Source of the DNA: an uncultured Acidobacteriia bacterium
Lineage (GTDB): Bacteria > Acidobacteriota > Terriglobia > Bryobacterales > Bryobacteraceae
Direction of reading: 5' to 3'
Assembly (NCBI GenBank): GCA_903900705.1
Contig: CAIUOG010000055.1
Location: forward strand, 1 to 64,000
DNA: 64,000 nucleotides
Part shown: piece by piece, positions 17,160-27,341 of the stretch
How positions within the stretch are numbered: position 1 is the first letter of the stretch
How the letters are laid out: each line of letters starts with the position of its first letter
The notes under the pieces: model-generated
The model's input: the letters and a program-made list of their open reading frames with translations, nothing else
Told to the model about the DNA's origin: nothing
Databases searched by the model: none
Made by a program: the position numbers and the translations under genes

Positions 17160-18557
17160 GTGAGAATCATCCTTTTAGTGGCGGGCCTGATCGTCCTGCT
17201 GGCGGCGGCCCCGCTGGCTTTGCTGGTACTTTCAACCGAGACGGTGCTGAAGCTCGACCCCGCGCCGAAAATCATCGGCTTCCAGACGCCGCTTCACATC
17301 CATGTGGAAAATTCGCACGGCGCGCGCTGGATCACCGTCGATGTGAAACAAGATGGCAAATCGCATGAAACGCGCGTGGCGCAGGCCAAGGAACAACACA
17401 TGTTCCCGGACCGTCACGTCAAGCCGCAGGACGTGACGATCAATCTGGGTAAGCAATCCACGCCAGACCTGCATGATGGCAAAGCCACGGTGACCGTGAC
17501 CGCCGTCTCCAATGACTTCCGCGGCAAAAGCAACTCGGCGTCGATCGAAGTCGAGGTGATGACCGCCCCGCCCCGCATTTCGGCCGATGGCGCGCAGCAT
17601 TACATCAACCAGGGCGGCTCCGAAATGGTGACCTTCACGCCAGGCGGCGCATGGACCGAAGCCGGCGTCCGGGTGGGAGACTACACCTTCCGCAGTTTCC
17701 CTCTGCCCAACCACCCCGGCCAGTACTTCAGCCTCTTCGCCATGTTCTGGAGCCTGCCGGTGGACACGCCGTTCTCCGTCTATGCGTCGAACCCGACCGG
17801 CGCGACGGCGAAGGCCGGCTTCTGGACAAAAATCTTCCCGAAGCAGTTCCGTAAAAGCACCATTGCCCTCGAAAACATGAACCTGGAGCGCATGGTCGGC
17901 GGCATCGACCCCGATGGCAAGATCCCTGGCGATCTGGTGCAGCGGTTCGTTTACATCAACAACGAAATGCGCAAGCAGAACAACAAGACGCTCGCCGATC
18001 TCCGATTCCAGTCGGAACAGAAGTTCCTCTGGACCGGCGCGTTTCTGCCCATGGTCGATTCCACTGTGGAATCCCGATTCGCCGATGATCGCACGTATAC
18101 GTGGCAAGGCAAGAAGGTCGACGAACAGACCCACCTGGGCTTCGATCTTGCCAAACTCGCGCACTCGCCGATCCCGGCATCGAACGACGGTAAGGTCGTG
18201 TGGGCGGATAACCTGGGGATCTACGGCAACTGCATCGTCATCGACCATGGCTTCGGTCTGATGACCATCTACGGGCACCTGAGCGAGTTCCTGGTGAAGA
18301 AGGGGGAAATGGTCAGGAAGGCGCAGGTCATCGGCAAGACCGGTACGACCGGTCTTGCGGGAGGCGACCATCTGCACTTCAGCATGATGGTGGATGGCGT
18401 ACAGGTGAACGCGGTCGAATGGTGGGATCCGCACTGGATCCGGGACCGGATTCTCAGCAGGATGGACGTGACCATGCCGGAAGAAGCCGTAAAAGGCGGC
18501 TATCCCCAGCGGACAAACCAGCCGACATCCCGCAAGGTGAGAAAGAAGCACCGGTAA
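17160..18557 (+). CDS. Membrane-anchored M23-family metallopeptidase
   Basis: 465 residues from GTG 17160-17162, which gives an N-terminal signal anchor (RIILLVAGLIVLLAAAPLALLVL). A beta-sandwich region (~30-250) is followed by the LytM/M23 domain with zinc ligands in HLGFD (~323) and HLHF (~403) and the typical YGHLSE and GKTGTTGLAGGDH segments. It cuts peptidoglycan cross-links or secreted peptides. A TTG 45 bp upstream would overlap the previous gene and adds no signal sequence, so the GTG is preferred. Probably cotranscribed with the S9 peptidase gene (25-bp gap). Confidence 0.88.
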   Translation: MRIILLVAGLIVLLAAAPLALLVLSTETVLKLDPAPKIIGFQTPLHIHVENSHGARWITVDVKQDGKSHETRVAQAKEQHMFPDRHVKPQDVTINLGKQSTPDLHDGKATVTVTAVSNDFRGKSNSASIEVEVMTAPPRISADGAQHYINQGGSEMVTFTPGGAWTEAGVRVGDYTFRSFPLPNHPGQYFSLFAMFWSLPVDTPFSVYASNPTGATAKAGFWTKIFPKQFRKSTIALENMNLERMVGGIDPDGKIPGDLVQRFVYINNEMRKQNNKTLADLRFQSEQKFLWTGAFLPMVDSTVESRFADDRTYTWQGKKVDEQTHLGFDLAKLAHSPIPASNDGKVVWADNLGIYGNCIVIDHGFGLMTIYGHLSEFLVKKGEMVRKAQVIGKTGTTGLAGGDHLHFSMMVDGVQVNAVEWWDPHWIRDRILSRMDVTMPEEAVKGGYPQRTNQPTSRKVRKKHR

Positions 18558-18809
18558 ATGGGTCAGGTCCGGACAGCCGAATGCGAAACGATCGACCGGG
18601 AACTGCGAGCGCTGTTCCCGGCCGATGTCGAAATCGAGAGCCAGAAAGACACCTACTCGGAGGACTACATCATCTGGGTAACGGCGGCGGATGTGGTGCA
18701 CCCCATCCGAATCACGGTCGAGGAGTATGAGGCCGAAGACTGGAAAGCCAACGTGCGGCAGGCTGTGCGATTGTTAACGGCGGAGACCGATACCGGGGAA
18801 GACGCCTGA
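18558..18809 (+). CDS. Small hypothetical protein
   Basis: 83 residues, acidic, mixed alpha/beta pattern (IDRELRALFP ... DVEIESQKDTYSEDYIIWVTAADVVHPIRITVEEYE). It starts with ATG immediately after the stop of the M23 gene, indicating coupling. I do not recognise the family. The last 36 bp overlap the end of the convergent amidohydrolase gene. Confidence 0.6.
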   Translation: MGQVRTAECETIDRELRALFPADVEIESQKDTYSEDYIIWVTAADVVHPIRITVEEYEAEDWKANVRQAVRLLTAETDTGEDA

Positions 18810-20162
18810 CACGATCTGGCCGCCTTTGACCACGGGCACGCCATTCACAATCACGTAAGGAATGCCCTCGGCATAGTGCGCCGGGTTGTCGTAGGTGGCC
18901 TTGTCTTCAATGTGCGCGGCGTCAAAGACCGTAATATCGGCGTTCGCACCCACCCGAATCCGCCCGATATTCGGAAGATTCAGCCGCTGCGCGGGAAGAA
19001 TCGTCATCTTGCGCAGCCCTTCCATCAGCGACATGGCCTTCTGTTCCCGCACATACCGCGCCAGCACACGCGAATAAGTCCCGGCCGCGCGCGGGTGGCC
19101 TTTGCCGTTGGTGATGATCCCGTCACTGGCGATAATCACGCCGGGATGCGTCACAGCCAGCTTTACCACGTTCTCCGGCATGTGGTGCAGTACGACCCAG
19201 CCGCCCTGTTCGCGGTACTTCTTAAAAGTCGCTTCGGTGAGGCGTTCGCCGGTAAGGGGCCACTGCAAGTCGGCGTAGCTGATGGTCAGCCGCTCCTGCC
19301 AGCCGGGATCAAAGATCGCGCTCTGAATCTCCGTCATGCCGGCAGTGTAGGGGTAGCATTCGGTGGTGACGTCCACCCCGTGTTTCTTCGCACGATCGAT
19401 CATTTCGAGCGCCATCGGCGTCTGCCGGAAAGCCATGCTCGGGATATGCACGATGTGGACGGAAGCCCCGGTCGCGGCCGCGTTGCCGATCATCTCCTGC
19501 AGTGAATCGATCACGCCCGGCTCAATAGGGCCCGGATTGCGCATGTGGACGTAAATAGGGGTTTTCCGCTCCGCGGCGAGGGTAAACAGATCGTAGATCT
19601 CTTCCCGGCTCGATTTCGGGAAGTAAGCAATCCCCATGCCGATCCCGAGCGCACCCTGACTAAGCCCCTGGCGCACATTATCCAGAATCTGGCGCGCCTC
19701 GGGCCTGGTGGTGGCGCGATTCACCGCGTTGTCGCGCGGCAGAAAAGTGCCGGTGTCATGCATGACGGCCATCTGTGCCGGGATATGGCCCGACGTTGCC
19801 CCGAAATTCACCAGCGCTTTGCCGGCGCGCTCACGGTACCAGGCGTCCACCGGCCACGCGCCCACTTCCATTTCCAGGGCCGTGGTGACGCCGTCACGCG
19901 CCTTGTAACGGTAGTTTTCTGCGTCCTGTCCGTGGGAATGGATATCGATGAAGCCGGGCGCGACGATCAGCCCTTTGGCGTCAATCGTCTGCCGGCCCTT
20001 CAGTGGCTTTGCCGAAATGGCTTTGATTTTGCCGGCGCTGATGCCGATGTTGCGAACGGCGTCGAGGCCGGACTCGGGGTCCATGACGTGGCCGTTTGCG
20101 ACCACAAGATCGTAATCCTGAGCCGCCAGCAGGCACGGGAGCAACAGCAGCAGAAAGCGCAT
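18774..20162 (-). CDS. Exported amidohydrolase, N-acyl-D-amino-acid deacylase type
   Basis: 462 residues: short signal peptide (MRFLLLLLPCLLAAQ), a composite N/C-terminal beta-sandwich and a TIM-barrel amidohydrolase core. Metal ligands are in IDIHSHGQD (~75-83), with H in YVHMRN, HIVHIP and the terminal Asp in IIASDGI. The DIHSHGQD and GLRKMTILPAQRL motifs are typical of D-aminoacylases/dihydroorotase-like hydrolases. It likely removes acyl groups from N-acyl-D-amino acids in the periplasm; the precise substrate is inferred. Confidence 0.85.
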   Translation of the reverse strand: MRFLLLLLPCLLAAQDYDLVVANGHVMDPESGLDAVRNIGISAGKIKAISAKPLKGRQTIDAKGLIVAPGFIDIHSHGQDAENYRYKARDGVTTALEMEVGAWPVDAWYRERAGKALVNFGATSGHIPAQMAVMHDTGTFLPRDNAVNRATTRPEARQILDNVRQGLSQGALGIGMGIAYFPKSSREEIYDLFTLAAERKTPIYVHMRNPGPIEPGVIDSLQEMIGNAAATGASVHIVHIPSMAFRQTPMALEMIDRAKKHGVDVTTECYPYTAGMTEIQSAIFDPGWQERLTISYADLQWPLTGERLTEATFKKYREQGGWVVLHHMPENVVKLAVTHPGVIIASDGIITNGKGHPRAAGTYSRVLARYVREQKAMSLMEGLRKMTILPAQRLNLPNIGRIRVGANADITVFDAAHIEDKATYDNPAHYAEGIPYVIVNGVPVVKGGQIVSGVFPGIGLRR

Positions 20163-20181
20163 AAACTGGCCGGATTGCCTG

Positions 20182-21627
20182 CTAGGCGCCGGCTTTTTTG
20201 CCGGCGCGAACCAACTGATCGATGTTCACGAAGTCGGTCGGATAATTGCCGGTGTAGCAGGCGTAGCAGTAGGAACCGCGTCCGATCTTGTCCGGATCAT
20301 CGGCCACCGCGCGGTTCAGACCGGCGAGCGACAGATAGGCGAGGGAATCTGCCTCAATGTAGCGGCGAATCTCATCAATCGTACTGTTCGCGGCGATCAG
20401 TTCACTCTTGTTCGGGGTGTCCACGCCGTAGAAACAGGGCGAAACGGTGGGCGGGCAGGAGATCCGCAGGTGGACTTCACGCGCGCCCGCCTGGCGAACC
20501 ATGCGGACAATTTTGCGGCTGGTGGTGCCGCGCACAATCGAATCATCCACCAGAATTACGCTCTTGCCTTCGAGCAGACTGCGGATCGGATTCAGCTTCA
20601 GCTTCACACCGAAATCGCGGATCGCCTGCGAAGGTTCGATAAACGTACGGCCCACGTAGTGGTTGCGGATCAGCGCCTGGCGGTAGGGCAGACCCGACTC
20701 GGCGGCATAACCCAGGGCGGCCGCGTTGCCGGAATCCGGCACGGGGACCACGATATCGGCAGCGGCCGGAGCTTCACGGGCCAGCAGGACGCCCATCAGT
20801 TCGCGCGAAGTCTGCACCGAACGACCGAAAACCAGCGAATCCGGGCGGGCGAAATACACATGCTCGAAAACGCACTGCGAGCGCGGCTTCTCCGGCGCAA
20901 AACGTTCGCGGCTGACGCCTTCCGGCCCTACAATCACCATCTCGCCGGGCTGAACGTCGTTCAGGTAAACCGCGTTCAGAAGATCAAAGGCGCAGGTTTC
21001 CGAGGCAAACACATGGGCGTGCGAACCGCCAATTTCCAACTGGCCCATAGCCAGTGGACGGAACCCGTAGGGATCGCGGGCCACGATGATGCGGTCTTCG
21101 GCGAGGAATACAAGAGAAAACGCGCCTTCCAGTTGCAGCAGCGCGTCGCGCAAAGCCGCGGCCAGCGTCTTTTCGCGGGAATGCGCCACCAGATGCAGAA
21201 TGACTTCGGTATCGCTGGATGCCTGAAAAATCGCGCCGCGGTCTTCCAGATCCTTGCGCAGTTCCGCGGCATTCGTGATGTTGCCGTTGTGCGCCACCGC
21301 AATCCGGCCTTTGTTGCAGTGCACGGAGAACGGCTGGGCGTTGCGCGCCACCGTGTCGCCGGTAGTGGAGTACCGCGTGTGACCGATGGCCAGCGTTCCA
21401 GGCAGGCCCTTCAGAACATCGTTCGTAAAGATGTCCGACACATGGCCCATCTGTTTCGTGGTGTTGATGACCCCACCGCTGCTGCTGGAGATGCCGGCGC
21501 TTTCCTGGCCGCGATGCTGCAGAGCGTAGAGCGAAAGATACGCGAGTTTAGAGGCTTCGGGATGGCCGTAGATGGCTACGACGCCGCATTCTTCGTGCAA
21601 CTTGTCAAACTGAAGATCTTCATGCAT
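20182..21627 (-). CDS. purF: Amidophosphoribosyltransferase PurF
   Basis: 481 residues. Ntn-hydrolase glutaminase domain begins after an 11-13 residue propeptide at C14 of [10 protein letters not shown], then [10 protein letters not shown]; the PRPP-binding site [13 protein letters not shown] is at ~355-367 and C-terminal Fe-S-type cysteines (CPPTVSPC and CYACYTG) are present. It makes 5-phosphoribosylamine from PRPP and glutamine, the first committed purine step. Overlaps purL by 8 bp. Confidence 0.97.
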   Translation of the reverse strand: MHEDLQFDKLHEECGVVAIYGHPEASKLAYLSLYALQHRGQESAGISSSSGGVINTTKQMGHVSDIFTNDVLKGLPGTLAIGHTRYSTTGDTVARNAQPFSVHCNKGRIAVAHNGNITNAAELRKDLEDRGAIFQASSDTEVILHLVAHSREKTLAAALRDALLQLEGAFSLVFLAEDRIIVARDPYGFRPLAMGQLEIGGSHAHVFASETCAFDLLNAVYLNDVQPGEMVIVGPEGVSRERFAPEKPRSQCVFEHVYFARPDSLVFGRSVQTSRELMGVLLAREAPAAADIVVPVPDSGNAAALGYAAESGLPYRQALIRNHYVGRTFIEPSQAIRDFGVKLKLNPIRSLLEGKSVILVDDSIVRGTTSRKIVRMVRQAGAREVHLRISCPPTVSPCFYGVDTPNKSELIAANSTIDEIRRYIEADSLAYLSLAGLNRAVADDPDKIGRGSYCYACYTGNYPTDFVNIDQLVRAGKKAGA

Positions 21628-23848
21628 GGAGTGTTTTCAGAAGAGCCGGTAAGCCTGTTTCAAACGTCTGCTTCAGATCGGAAACCGCCACGTCGATCAA
21701 CAGGGCGCCCCCGTCATTCGCAATCTGTAACCGCGAATTCATTGTAACCCCAATTACGCCGCCATCCACCCCGTGCCGTAACATTATTTGCGCAATTTGT
21801 TCCGGAGCGGAGGTGGAAATCAGGATCCTGGAGGGCGCTTCGCCGAACAGTTCAAACTCGGCGCGATCCACGCCCGGCACGGTGACGCGCGCTCCGATGG
21901 CGCCGGTGCAGGCTTCGCTCAGCGTTACGGCGAGACCACCATCGCTCAGGTCGTGCGCGGATTCCGCAAGGCCCGCCGCAACGATTTCGCGCATCGCATC
22001 GTGCACGCGCTTCTCGTAGTCCATATCGAGAGCCGGAGGCAGACCCCACAGATTATTGAGGATCACCTTGGCGTATTCACCCGAACCAAAGCGTTGCGCA
22101 TCGGTCCGCCGGAAGCCGCCCAGCAGCACGAGGCTCGCGCCTTCGCGCCGGAAGGCAATCGGAACGGGAGCGGCGGTCTTCATGAGACCGATAATGCCGA
22201 GGACAGGGGTGGGATAAATCCCCTCACCCAGCGTTTCGTTGTAAAGACTGACGTTGCCTCCGGTAATCGGCGCGTCGAAGTGCGAGCAGGCCTCGGCGAT
22301 GCCTTCAATCGCTTCCACCAGCTGCGCCATGATTTCGGGCCGTTCCGGGTTCCCGAAGTTCAGATTGTTGGTTGCCGCCATCGGTTCGGCGCCCACCGTC
22401 GCGAGATTGCGGCAGCATTCGGCAACCGCGAGTTTCGCGCCTTCCCGGGGGTCGAGATAGCAGTAGCGTCCGTTGCCATCGAGAGACATGGCGATCGACT
22501 GGTCGGTTTCCTTCACACGCACCACGGCCGCATCCGCGCCCGGTCCGGCCAGGGTGTTGGTCCGGACCTGATAGTCGTACTGTTCCCAGATCCAGCGTTT
22601 CGAACAGAGATCCGGGGAGCCCACCAGACGGAGCAGGTCGGCATTCAGATCCGACGAAGCGGGGATTTCCGCCGGCGGGTCGAGAGGCGCCTTCCGGAAT
22701 GGCGGCACATTGTGGGGACGGTCGTACTTCGGAGCCTCATCCGCCAGCGCCGGATTCGGAATTTCGGCCTCTAACTTGCCCTTGTGCCGGATGCGCAGAT
22801 TGCCGTCCGGTGTGACGGTCCCGATAGTGACGGCATCGAGGCCCCACTTGCGGAACACGCGGAAGACTTCCTCTTCCCTGCCCTTTTCGGCCACCAGCAG
22901 CATGCGTTCCTGGGACTCGGAAAGCAGCATCTCATAGGCCGTCATGCCAGGTTCCCGCTGCGGAACCAGATCGAGATCAATGTCGATCCCCACGCCACCG
23001 CGACTGCCCATCTCGCAGGAGGACGACGTGAGCCCCGCCGCGCCCATGTCCTGAATGGCGACGATCGCTCCGGTCTTCATGGCCTCAATGCAGGCTTCCA
23101 GCAGCAGCTTTTCGAGGAACGGGTCACCTACCTGCACGTTGGGGCGCTTCTGTTTCGATTCTTCCGTGAACTCCGCGCTCGCCATCGACGCGCCGTGAAT
23201 ACCGTCCCGGCCCGTCTTCGCGCCCACATAAATCACCGGATTGCCGATGCCCGACGCCTTCGCGTAAAAAACCTCGTTCTCTTTGCAAACGCCGAGAGCA
23301 AAAACGTTCACCAGCGGATTGCCGGAATAGCAGTCTTCAAAGAGACACTCGCCACCCACTGTGGGAACGCCAAAGCAGTTGCCGTAGTGCGCGATGCCGC
23401 TCACCACGCCGGTGAGAATCTGCTGGTTAAGGACGGAGGTTGCCGTGCCTTCCGGCCGGCCGAACCGAAGCGAATCGAGCACAGCAATGGGCCGCGCGCC
23501 CATGGTGAAGATGTCCCGCAGAATGCCGCCGACGCCCGTTGCCGCCCCCTGGAACGGTTCAATGTAGCTCGGGTGATTGTGGGATTCGATCTTGAAAGCC
23601 ACCACCCAGCCACCGCCGATGCCGACCACGCCGGCATTTTCGCCGGGGCCCTGCACCACATACTTGCCGGTGGTGGGCAGCTTCCGAAGGTGGATGCGTG
23701 AACTCTTGTAGGAACAATGCTCGCTCCACATCACGCTGAAGACGCCGAGTTCGGTATAGCTCGGCTCACGGCCAAGAAGGGAGACGATCTTGTCGTACTC
23801 GCCCTGGGTCAGTTGGTGCTGAGCGATCAGCTCCGGAGTCATCTTCAT
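21620..23848 (-). CDS. purL: Phosphoribosylformylglycinamidine synthase subunit PurL
   Basis: 742 residues, length of the small (PurQ/PurS-dependent) PurL type. Recognisable segments: [11 protein letters not shown] (~40), [19 protein letters not shown] with catalytic His (~91-97), [21 protein letters not shown] and [13 protein letters not shown]. It converts FGAR to FGAM with ammonia from PurQ. Overlaps purQ upstream by 4 bp (ATGA) and purF downstream by 8 bp. Confidence 0.97.
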   Translation of the reverse strand: MKMTPELIAQHQLTQGEYDKIVSLLGREPSYTELGVFSVMWSEHCSYKSSRIHLRKLPTTGKYVVQGPGENAGVVGIGGGWVVAFKIESHNHPSYIEPFQGAATGVGGILRDIFTMGARPIAVLDSLRFGRPEGTATSVLNQQILTGVVSGIAHYGNCFGVPTVGGECLFEDCYSGNPLVNVFALGVCKENEVFYAKASGIGNPVIYVGAKTGRDGIHGASMASAEFTEESKQKRPNVQVGDPFLEKLLLEACIEAMKTGAIVAIQDMGAAGLTSSSCEMGSRGGVGIDIDLDLVPQREPGMTAYEMLLSESQERMLLVAEKGREEEVFRVFRKWGLDAVTIGTVTPDGNLRIRHKGKLEAEIPNPALADEAPKYDRPHNVPPFRKAPLDPPAEIPASSDLNADLLRLVGSPDLCSKRWIWEQYDYQVRTNTLAGPGADAAVVRVKETDQSIAMSLDGNGRYCYLDPREGAKLAVAECCRNLATVGAEPMAATNNLNFGNPERPEIMAQLVEAIEGIAEACSHFDAPITGGNVSLYNETLGEGIYPTPVLGIIGLMKTAAPVPIAFRREGASLVLLGGFRRTDAQRFGSGEYAKVILNNLWGLPPALDMDYEKRVHDAMREIVAAGLAESAHDLSDGGLAVTLSEACTGAIGARVTVPGVDRAEFELFGEAPSRILISTSAPEQIAQIMLRHGVDGGVIGVTMNSRLQIANDGGALLIDVAVSDLKQTFETGLPALLKTLHA

Positions 23849-24519
23849 TTGGTCAGAACCGGGATATTGGCAAGCATCGATTGGAAAATTCCGAGACCGT
23901 CAGTGGAACCCATCAGCGGGTCACAGGCGCGTTCGGGGTGCGGCATCATCCCGAGGACGTTGCGCTCGCGATTCAGAATGCCTGCGATATCGCGGGCTGA
24001 GCCGTTAGGGTTCTCCAGATACCGAAACGCCACGCGATCCTCCGCTTCGAGCTCATCCAGCGTGCGCTGGTCGGCAAAGTACTGGCCTTCGCCGTGCGCG
24101 ATGGGGATCCGCAGCACCTGGCCTTTAGAAAGTTTCGAGGTAAACGGTGAATCTGCGGTTTCAGTCCGCAGCGCCACCTCTTTGCAGATGAAGCGCAACC
24201 CGACGTTGCGCAGCAGTGCACCCGGCAGCAGACCCGCTTCCACCAGGATCTGGAAGCCGTTGCAGACGCCGATCACCAGTCCGCCATCCGCCGCGAAATT
24301 CTTCACGGCCTGCATCACCGGCGAGAAGCGCGCGATGGCGCCGCAGCGAAGGTAGTCGCCGTAGGAGAAGCCGCCGGGAAGCACCACGGCATCCACATCG
24401 CCTAAAGTATGGGAGTCATGCCAGATGAACTCGGCGTGACCTTTCAGATTCTGGTGAATGGCGTACCACGCATCGTGGTCGCAATTACTGCCCGGGAAAA
24501 CGAGGACGCCGACTTTCAT
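23845..24519 (-). CDS. purQ: Phosphoribosylformylglycinamidine synthase glutaminase subunit PurQ
   Basis: 224 residues, class I glutamine amidotransferase. Nucleophile Cys in [10 protein letters not shown] (~87), catalytic His/Glu in PHPER (~196-200), and N-terminal [12 protein letters not shown] typical of PurQ. It feeds ammonia to PurL. First gene of the pur operon on the minus strand; a purS gene is not found next to it. Confidence 0.96.
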   Translation of the reverse strand: MKVGVLVFPGSNCDHDAWYAIHQNLKGHAEFIWHDSHTLGDVDAVVLPGGFSYGDYLRCGAIARFSPVMQAVKNFAADGGLVIGVCNGFQILVEAGLLPGALLRNVGLRFICKEVALRTETADSPFTSKLSKGQVLRIPIAHGEGQYFADQRTLDELEAEDRVAFRYLENPNGSARDIAGILNRERNVLGMMPHPERACDPLMGSTDGLGIFQSMLANIPVLTK

Positions 24520-24569
24520 GTGGGGAAATTTCAGTTTAGCAACAGGTGCCTGACGCTCCTTGGAAGGGG

Positions 24570-25541
24570 CTACCGGTTTCCCTTCCCAAATACCAGTACC
24601 CTCCCGTGCAGCGCGTCCGCCAGATAAACCCGGCCCTTCGCATCCACATGAATGGCATCCACCCGCTGCATCTGGTCAAGGCCGTCGCCTCTCTGTCCAA
24701 ATGATGTCACCGGGTGGCCCGCTTCGTCGTAAATCCGGACCACCATATGACCGGCATCCACCACCGCACAGCCGGACAACCGTTCATCGCACACAAATGG
24801 ACCCGGCACGCGAATGTCGTCCCATCTCGTCTCGCCCCGCAGCTTTCCCGCCGGACTGAATTCCTCCACCAGATTGGGGAAGCTGCCCAGTACATCCACC
24901 TGATTGCGTATTACCGACAACCAGACCGGCTGGTGCATTTCCCGCGGCAAGTGGAAGAAGGCGGTCTGCTCCCCTTCCCGGTTGAGGGTCACGACGCATT
25001 GCTTTCCCGCGTCCAGCACGAACAACGCGCTGCCATCGGCGGACAGCGCCAGGGAGACCGGGGTTTCCAGCAGTCGCCCGGCGCGCCGCGGAATCAGTGT
25101 CCGGTCGAACTCACCGGTCTCGTCAAAGACATATACACCGCCCGTCGCCGCATCCGCCAGATAGATGCGCCCCACCGCGTCTGCGATCATTCCCGAAGGG
25201 GATTGCAACGTGGCCTCACCAACGCGCCGGATCTCGCGGTAGGTACCCGGTTCCGGATCGAAGACATGCACCGATCCGGTTCCGCTGTCAGAGATCCAGA
25301 CCCGACCCTGGCGATCTGTCACCACGGACTGCGGCGAGCCGATGCCCCACGGAAATTCTCCCCGCCCGAACGCCGTATTCGCCGCCTTGCGGTTCAGAAC
25401 CTTCGGCGGATGGATTCCGCCACGGGTCCCAAACGTATATAAATGGCGGTACTGTGTTTCGCCCCGCGATTCCCGTGCCTCACGCTCCTGGCCGGACGCG
25501 GCGAGCACCAGCAACATCAGGCCGAAAGGGACGGTGCGCAT
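24570..25541 (-). CDS. Exported NHL-repeat beta-propeller protein
   Basis: 323 residues: signal peptide (~1-17) and about six NHL blades ([68 protein letters not shown]). The domain is a scaffold or ligand-binding propeller and carries no catalytic motif. The ATG lies 3 bp after the stop of the 12-heme cytochrome gene, so it is the last gene of that operon. Function in electron transfer is inferred from context only. Confidence 0.85.
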   Translation of the reverse strand: MRTVPFGLMLLVLAASGQEREARESRGETQYRHLYTFGTRGGIHPPKVLNRKAANTAFGRGEFPWGIGSPQSVVTDRQGRVWISDSGTGSVHVFDPEPGTYREIRRVGEATLQSPSGMIADAVGRIYLADAATGGVYVFDETGEFDRTLIPRRAGRLLETPVSLALSADGSALFVLDAGKQCVVTLNREGEQTAFFHLPREMHQPVWLSVIRNQVDVLGSFPNLVEEFSPAGKLRGETRWDDIRVPGPFVCDERLSGCAVVDAGHMVVRIYDEAGHPVTSFGQRGDGLDQMQRVDAIHVDAKGRVYLADALHGRVLVFGKGNR

Positions 25542-25544
25542 GGG

Positions 25545-27341
25545 TTAGTAAGTTCGGGGATTGTGATTGTCGCCATGGCAGACCAGATAGCAGCCGCGGG
25601 TCGCTCCGGTGTTGAAATACCCGTAGTACGTCGTGGCACGGCTTACAACGCCGGTATCGAAATTGATCATGGCATGGTTGGCCGATGAGTTTCCGCCGAT
25701 GACGCCGTGCGGGTCGTGGCAGGTGGTGCATCCGTAACTGCGGTGATTGTCGTGGGGGCTGATGTTGGCGACAGTCGTGAGATTGTGGCACTTATTGCAC
25801 ATTGCCGACGCGGCATTGGAGTTTCCGGAGGAGCCCCCCAACGTCTCCTGATACAGCGTGAATTGCAGTAAATGCGGGAAAGTGGAGCCGTGCGGACCAT
25901 CGGGCCCGGTGCTGCTGATGGTGCGTGAGGCGTTGTTATTGTGGCAGTCGGTGCAGTAGATCAGGGATGTCTTCGTGAGGGGCCGGCTGGTGATATTCGC
26001 GCCATTGATATCAGTCACATACGGGCGCAGGGAGGAATTGCCGGTGTTCGCCACGCTGTTCCCCATGACGTTGTGCCCGATTGTGGAAGTGAATTTCAGC
26101 CGCAGGTTGTACTGGTCGGGAGGTGTCGGGGGCGGAGCGGTGTAGGTTGCCGGCAGAGGGCCTTCGAGATAACGTCCCGCCGTGCGTCCGTAAGAGCTGG
26201 TGGTAGGTTTGTTCGTGCTGTCCGCGTGGCACTTGAGACAAACCTGATACTCCTTCGTGGCCGGGACCTGGGAGCCCGTCGTGTCATATCCGCTGACGCC
26301 CGTCAGACTGAGCGGCAGCGCGGGTGGAAGCGGAAAGCCCGGCTGCGCCTGAGCCGCGTGATCGTTATGGCAGTCTTCGCACTCGGCGTGGCGCGTCGAG
26401 TTCACAGGCAGCGTCTCCGCCGCATCGTGTGCCCCGGTGACAGTCAAAGTGGGGTGCGAATATGTTTTACTGAACTCCGCCATCACATTGAGCGGCGCGG
26501 GCGAGACGTTCGCACCACTGTGGCAGGGGCTGCAATTCGCCTCTTCCTTCGCACGCAGATCCCGCGGTCCCGTGCCGTTCTGATGCGCCCCGTGACAGTT
26601 GGAACAGGCATTCGCGGCCACCGTGCCGTAAGCGCCAAATCCCGCAGTGGTGGGCACGGTGCTGGTCACGGTGGCGTGCGCTCCGCTGGTCCATCCGTTC
26701 AGAATATTGGGTTGCGGGCGAGTGGAATCATGGCATGCGGTACAGAGCGCGCCCGCGGCATTGGACCGGACCAGAAAATTCTTCGCCACGGCATCCTTGT
26801 TCTGCACATGAGGGTCGTGGCAGGTGGTGCATTCCACCTTTCCGCTGACCAGCAGCACGGTCGGATCCTTGCTCGCGGGACTGCTGCCGAAAAGTCCCGA
26901 GAATAGCTGACCGTTGTCCACGGGAGTCATGCTCACCGGGTGACTGGTTGCCAGATTGGCGCCGAAGACATCCCCCGGAGTCATGGAACCCGTTGTGGTG
27001 ATGGTCCCCTGCGCCACCGTCAGACCTACTGCAACTGTGCCGTCATGGCAGCTCAGACAGAGCTTTGAGGAACCGGCCGAAGGGGTCTGCGTGCCGGAGA
27101 CATAAGTGCTGCTCGTATAAGTAGTATAGGTCTGGACCGACAGTTTGTGATCCCACAGGGGAGTCACATTCGGCGTGATGTTGTGTGGAGCGTGGCAGAT
27201 AATACACGCGTCTATGGCCGCCGATTTCACCGGCCCTGTTCCGGCGGCAGTCAGGTCATGCTGACTCCCGATCACCGCGATCTTACTGCTCGCGCCGTAA
27301 GCACACACCGGGATCAGCAGCAGAGCCACACACAACCTCAT
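25545..27341 (-). CDS. Dodecaheme c-type cytochrome (secreted)
   Basis: 598 residues with signal peptide (~1-16). Heme motifs in order: CIICH, CLSCH, CTTCH, CTACH, CSNCH, CSPCH, CEDCH, CLKCH, CTDCH, CNKCH, CTTCH and a final CX3CH (CYLVCH), i.e. eleven standard plus one spaced variant. Ser/Thr/Gly-rich linkers are typical of exported outer-membrane or extracellular cytochromes. Its first ~205 residues repeat the layout of the tetraheme protein at 30258 (HDL, CHAPHN, LW, CLSCHDG, SHPV, CHDPH, NFLVRSN). Start has GGAGG 8 bp upstream and overlaps the NHL gene stop by 4 bp. Confidence 0.93.
   Translation of the reverse strand: MRLCVALLLIPVCAYGASSKIAVIGSQHDLTAAGTGPVKSAAIDACIICHAPHNITPNVTPLWDHKLSVQTYTTYTSSTYVSGTQTPSAGSSKLCLSCHDGTVAVGLTVAQGTITTTGSMTPGDVFGANLATSHPVSMTPVDNGQLFSGLFGSSPASKDPTVLLVSGKVECTTCHDPHVQNKDAVAKNFLVRSNAAGALCTACHDSTRPQPNILNGWTSGAHATVTSTVPTTAGFGAYGTVAANACSNCHGAHQNGTGPRDLRAKEEANCSPCHSGANVSPAPLNVMAEFSKTYSHPTLTVTGAHDAAETLPVNSTRHAECEDCHNDHAAQAQPGFPLPPALPLSLTGVSGYDTTGSQVPATKEYQVCLKCHADSTNKPTTSSYGRTAGRYLEGPLPATYTAPPPTPPDQYNLRLKFTSTIGHNVMGNSVANTGNSSLRPYVTDINGANITSRPLTKTSLIYCTDCHNNNASRTISSTGPDGPHGSTFPHLLQFTLYQETLGGSSGNSNAASAMCNKCHNLTTVANISPHDNHRSYGCTTCHDPHGVIGGNSSANHAMINFDTGVVSRATTYYGYFNTGATRGCYLVCHGDNHNPRTY

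Noticed and set aside
17232-18701. 489-residue reading frame on the minus strand
   Set aside because: Antisense to the M23 peptidase gene, which has clear zinc motifs; shadow frame.
24520-24569. Missing purS gene hidden in the gap before purQ
   Set aside because: Only 50 bp, too short for a PurS of about 80 residues.
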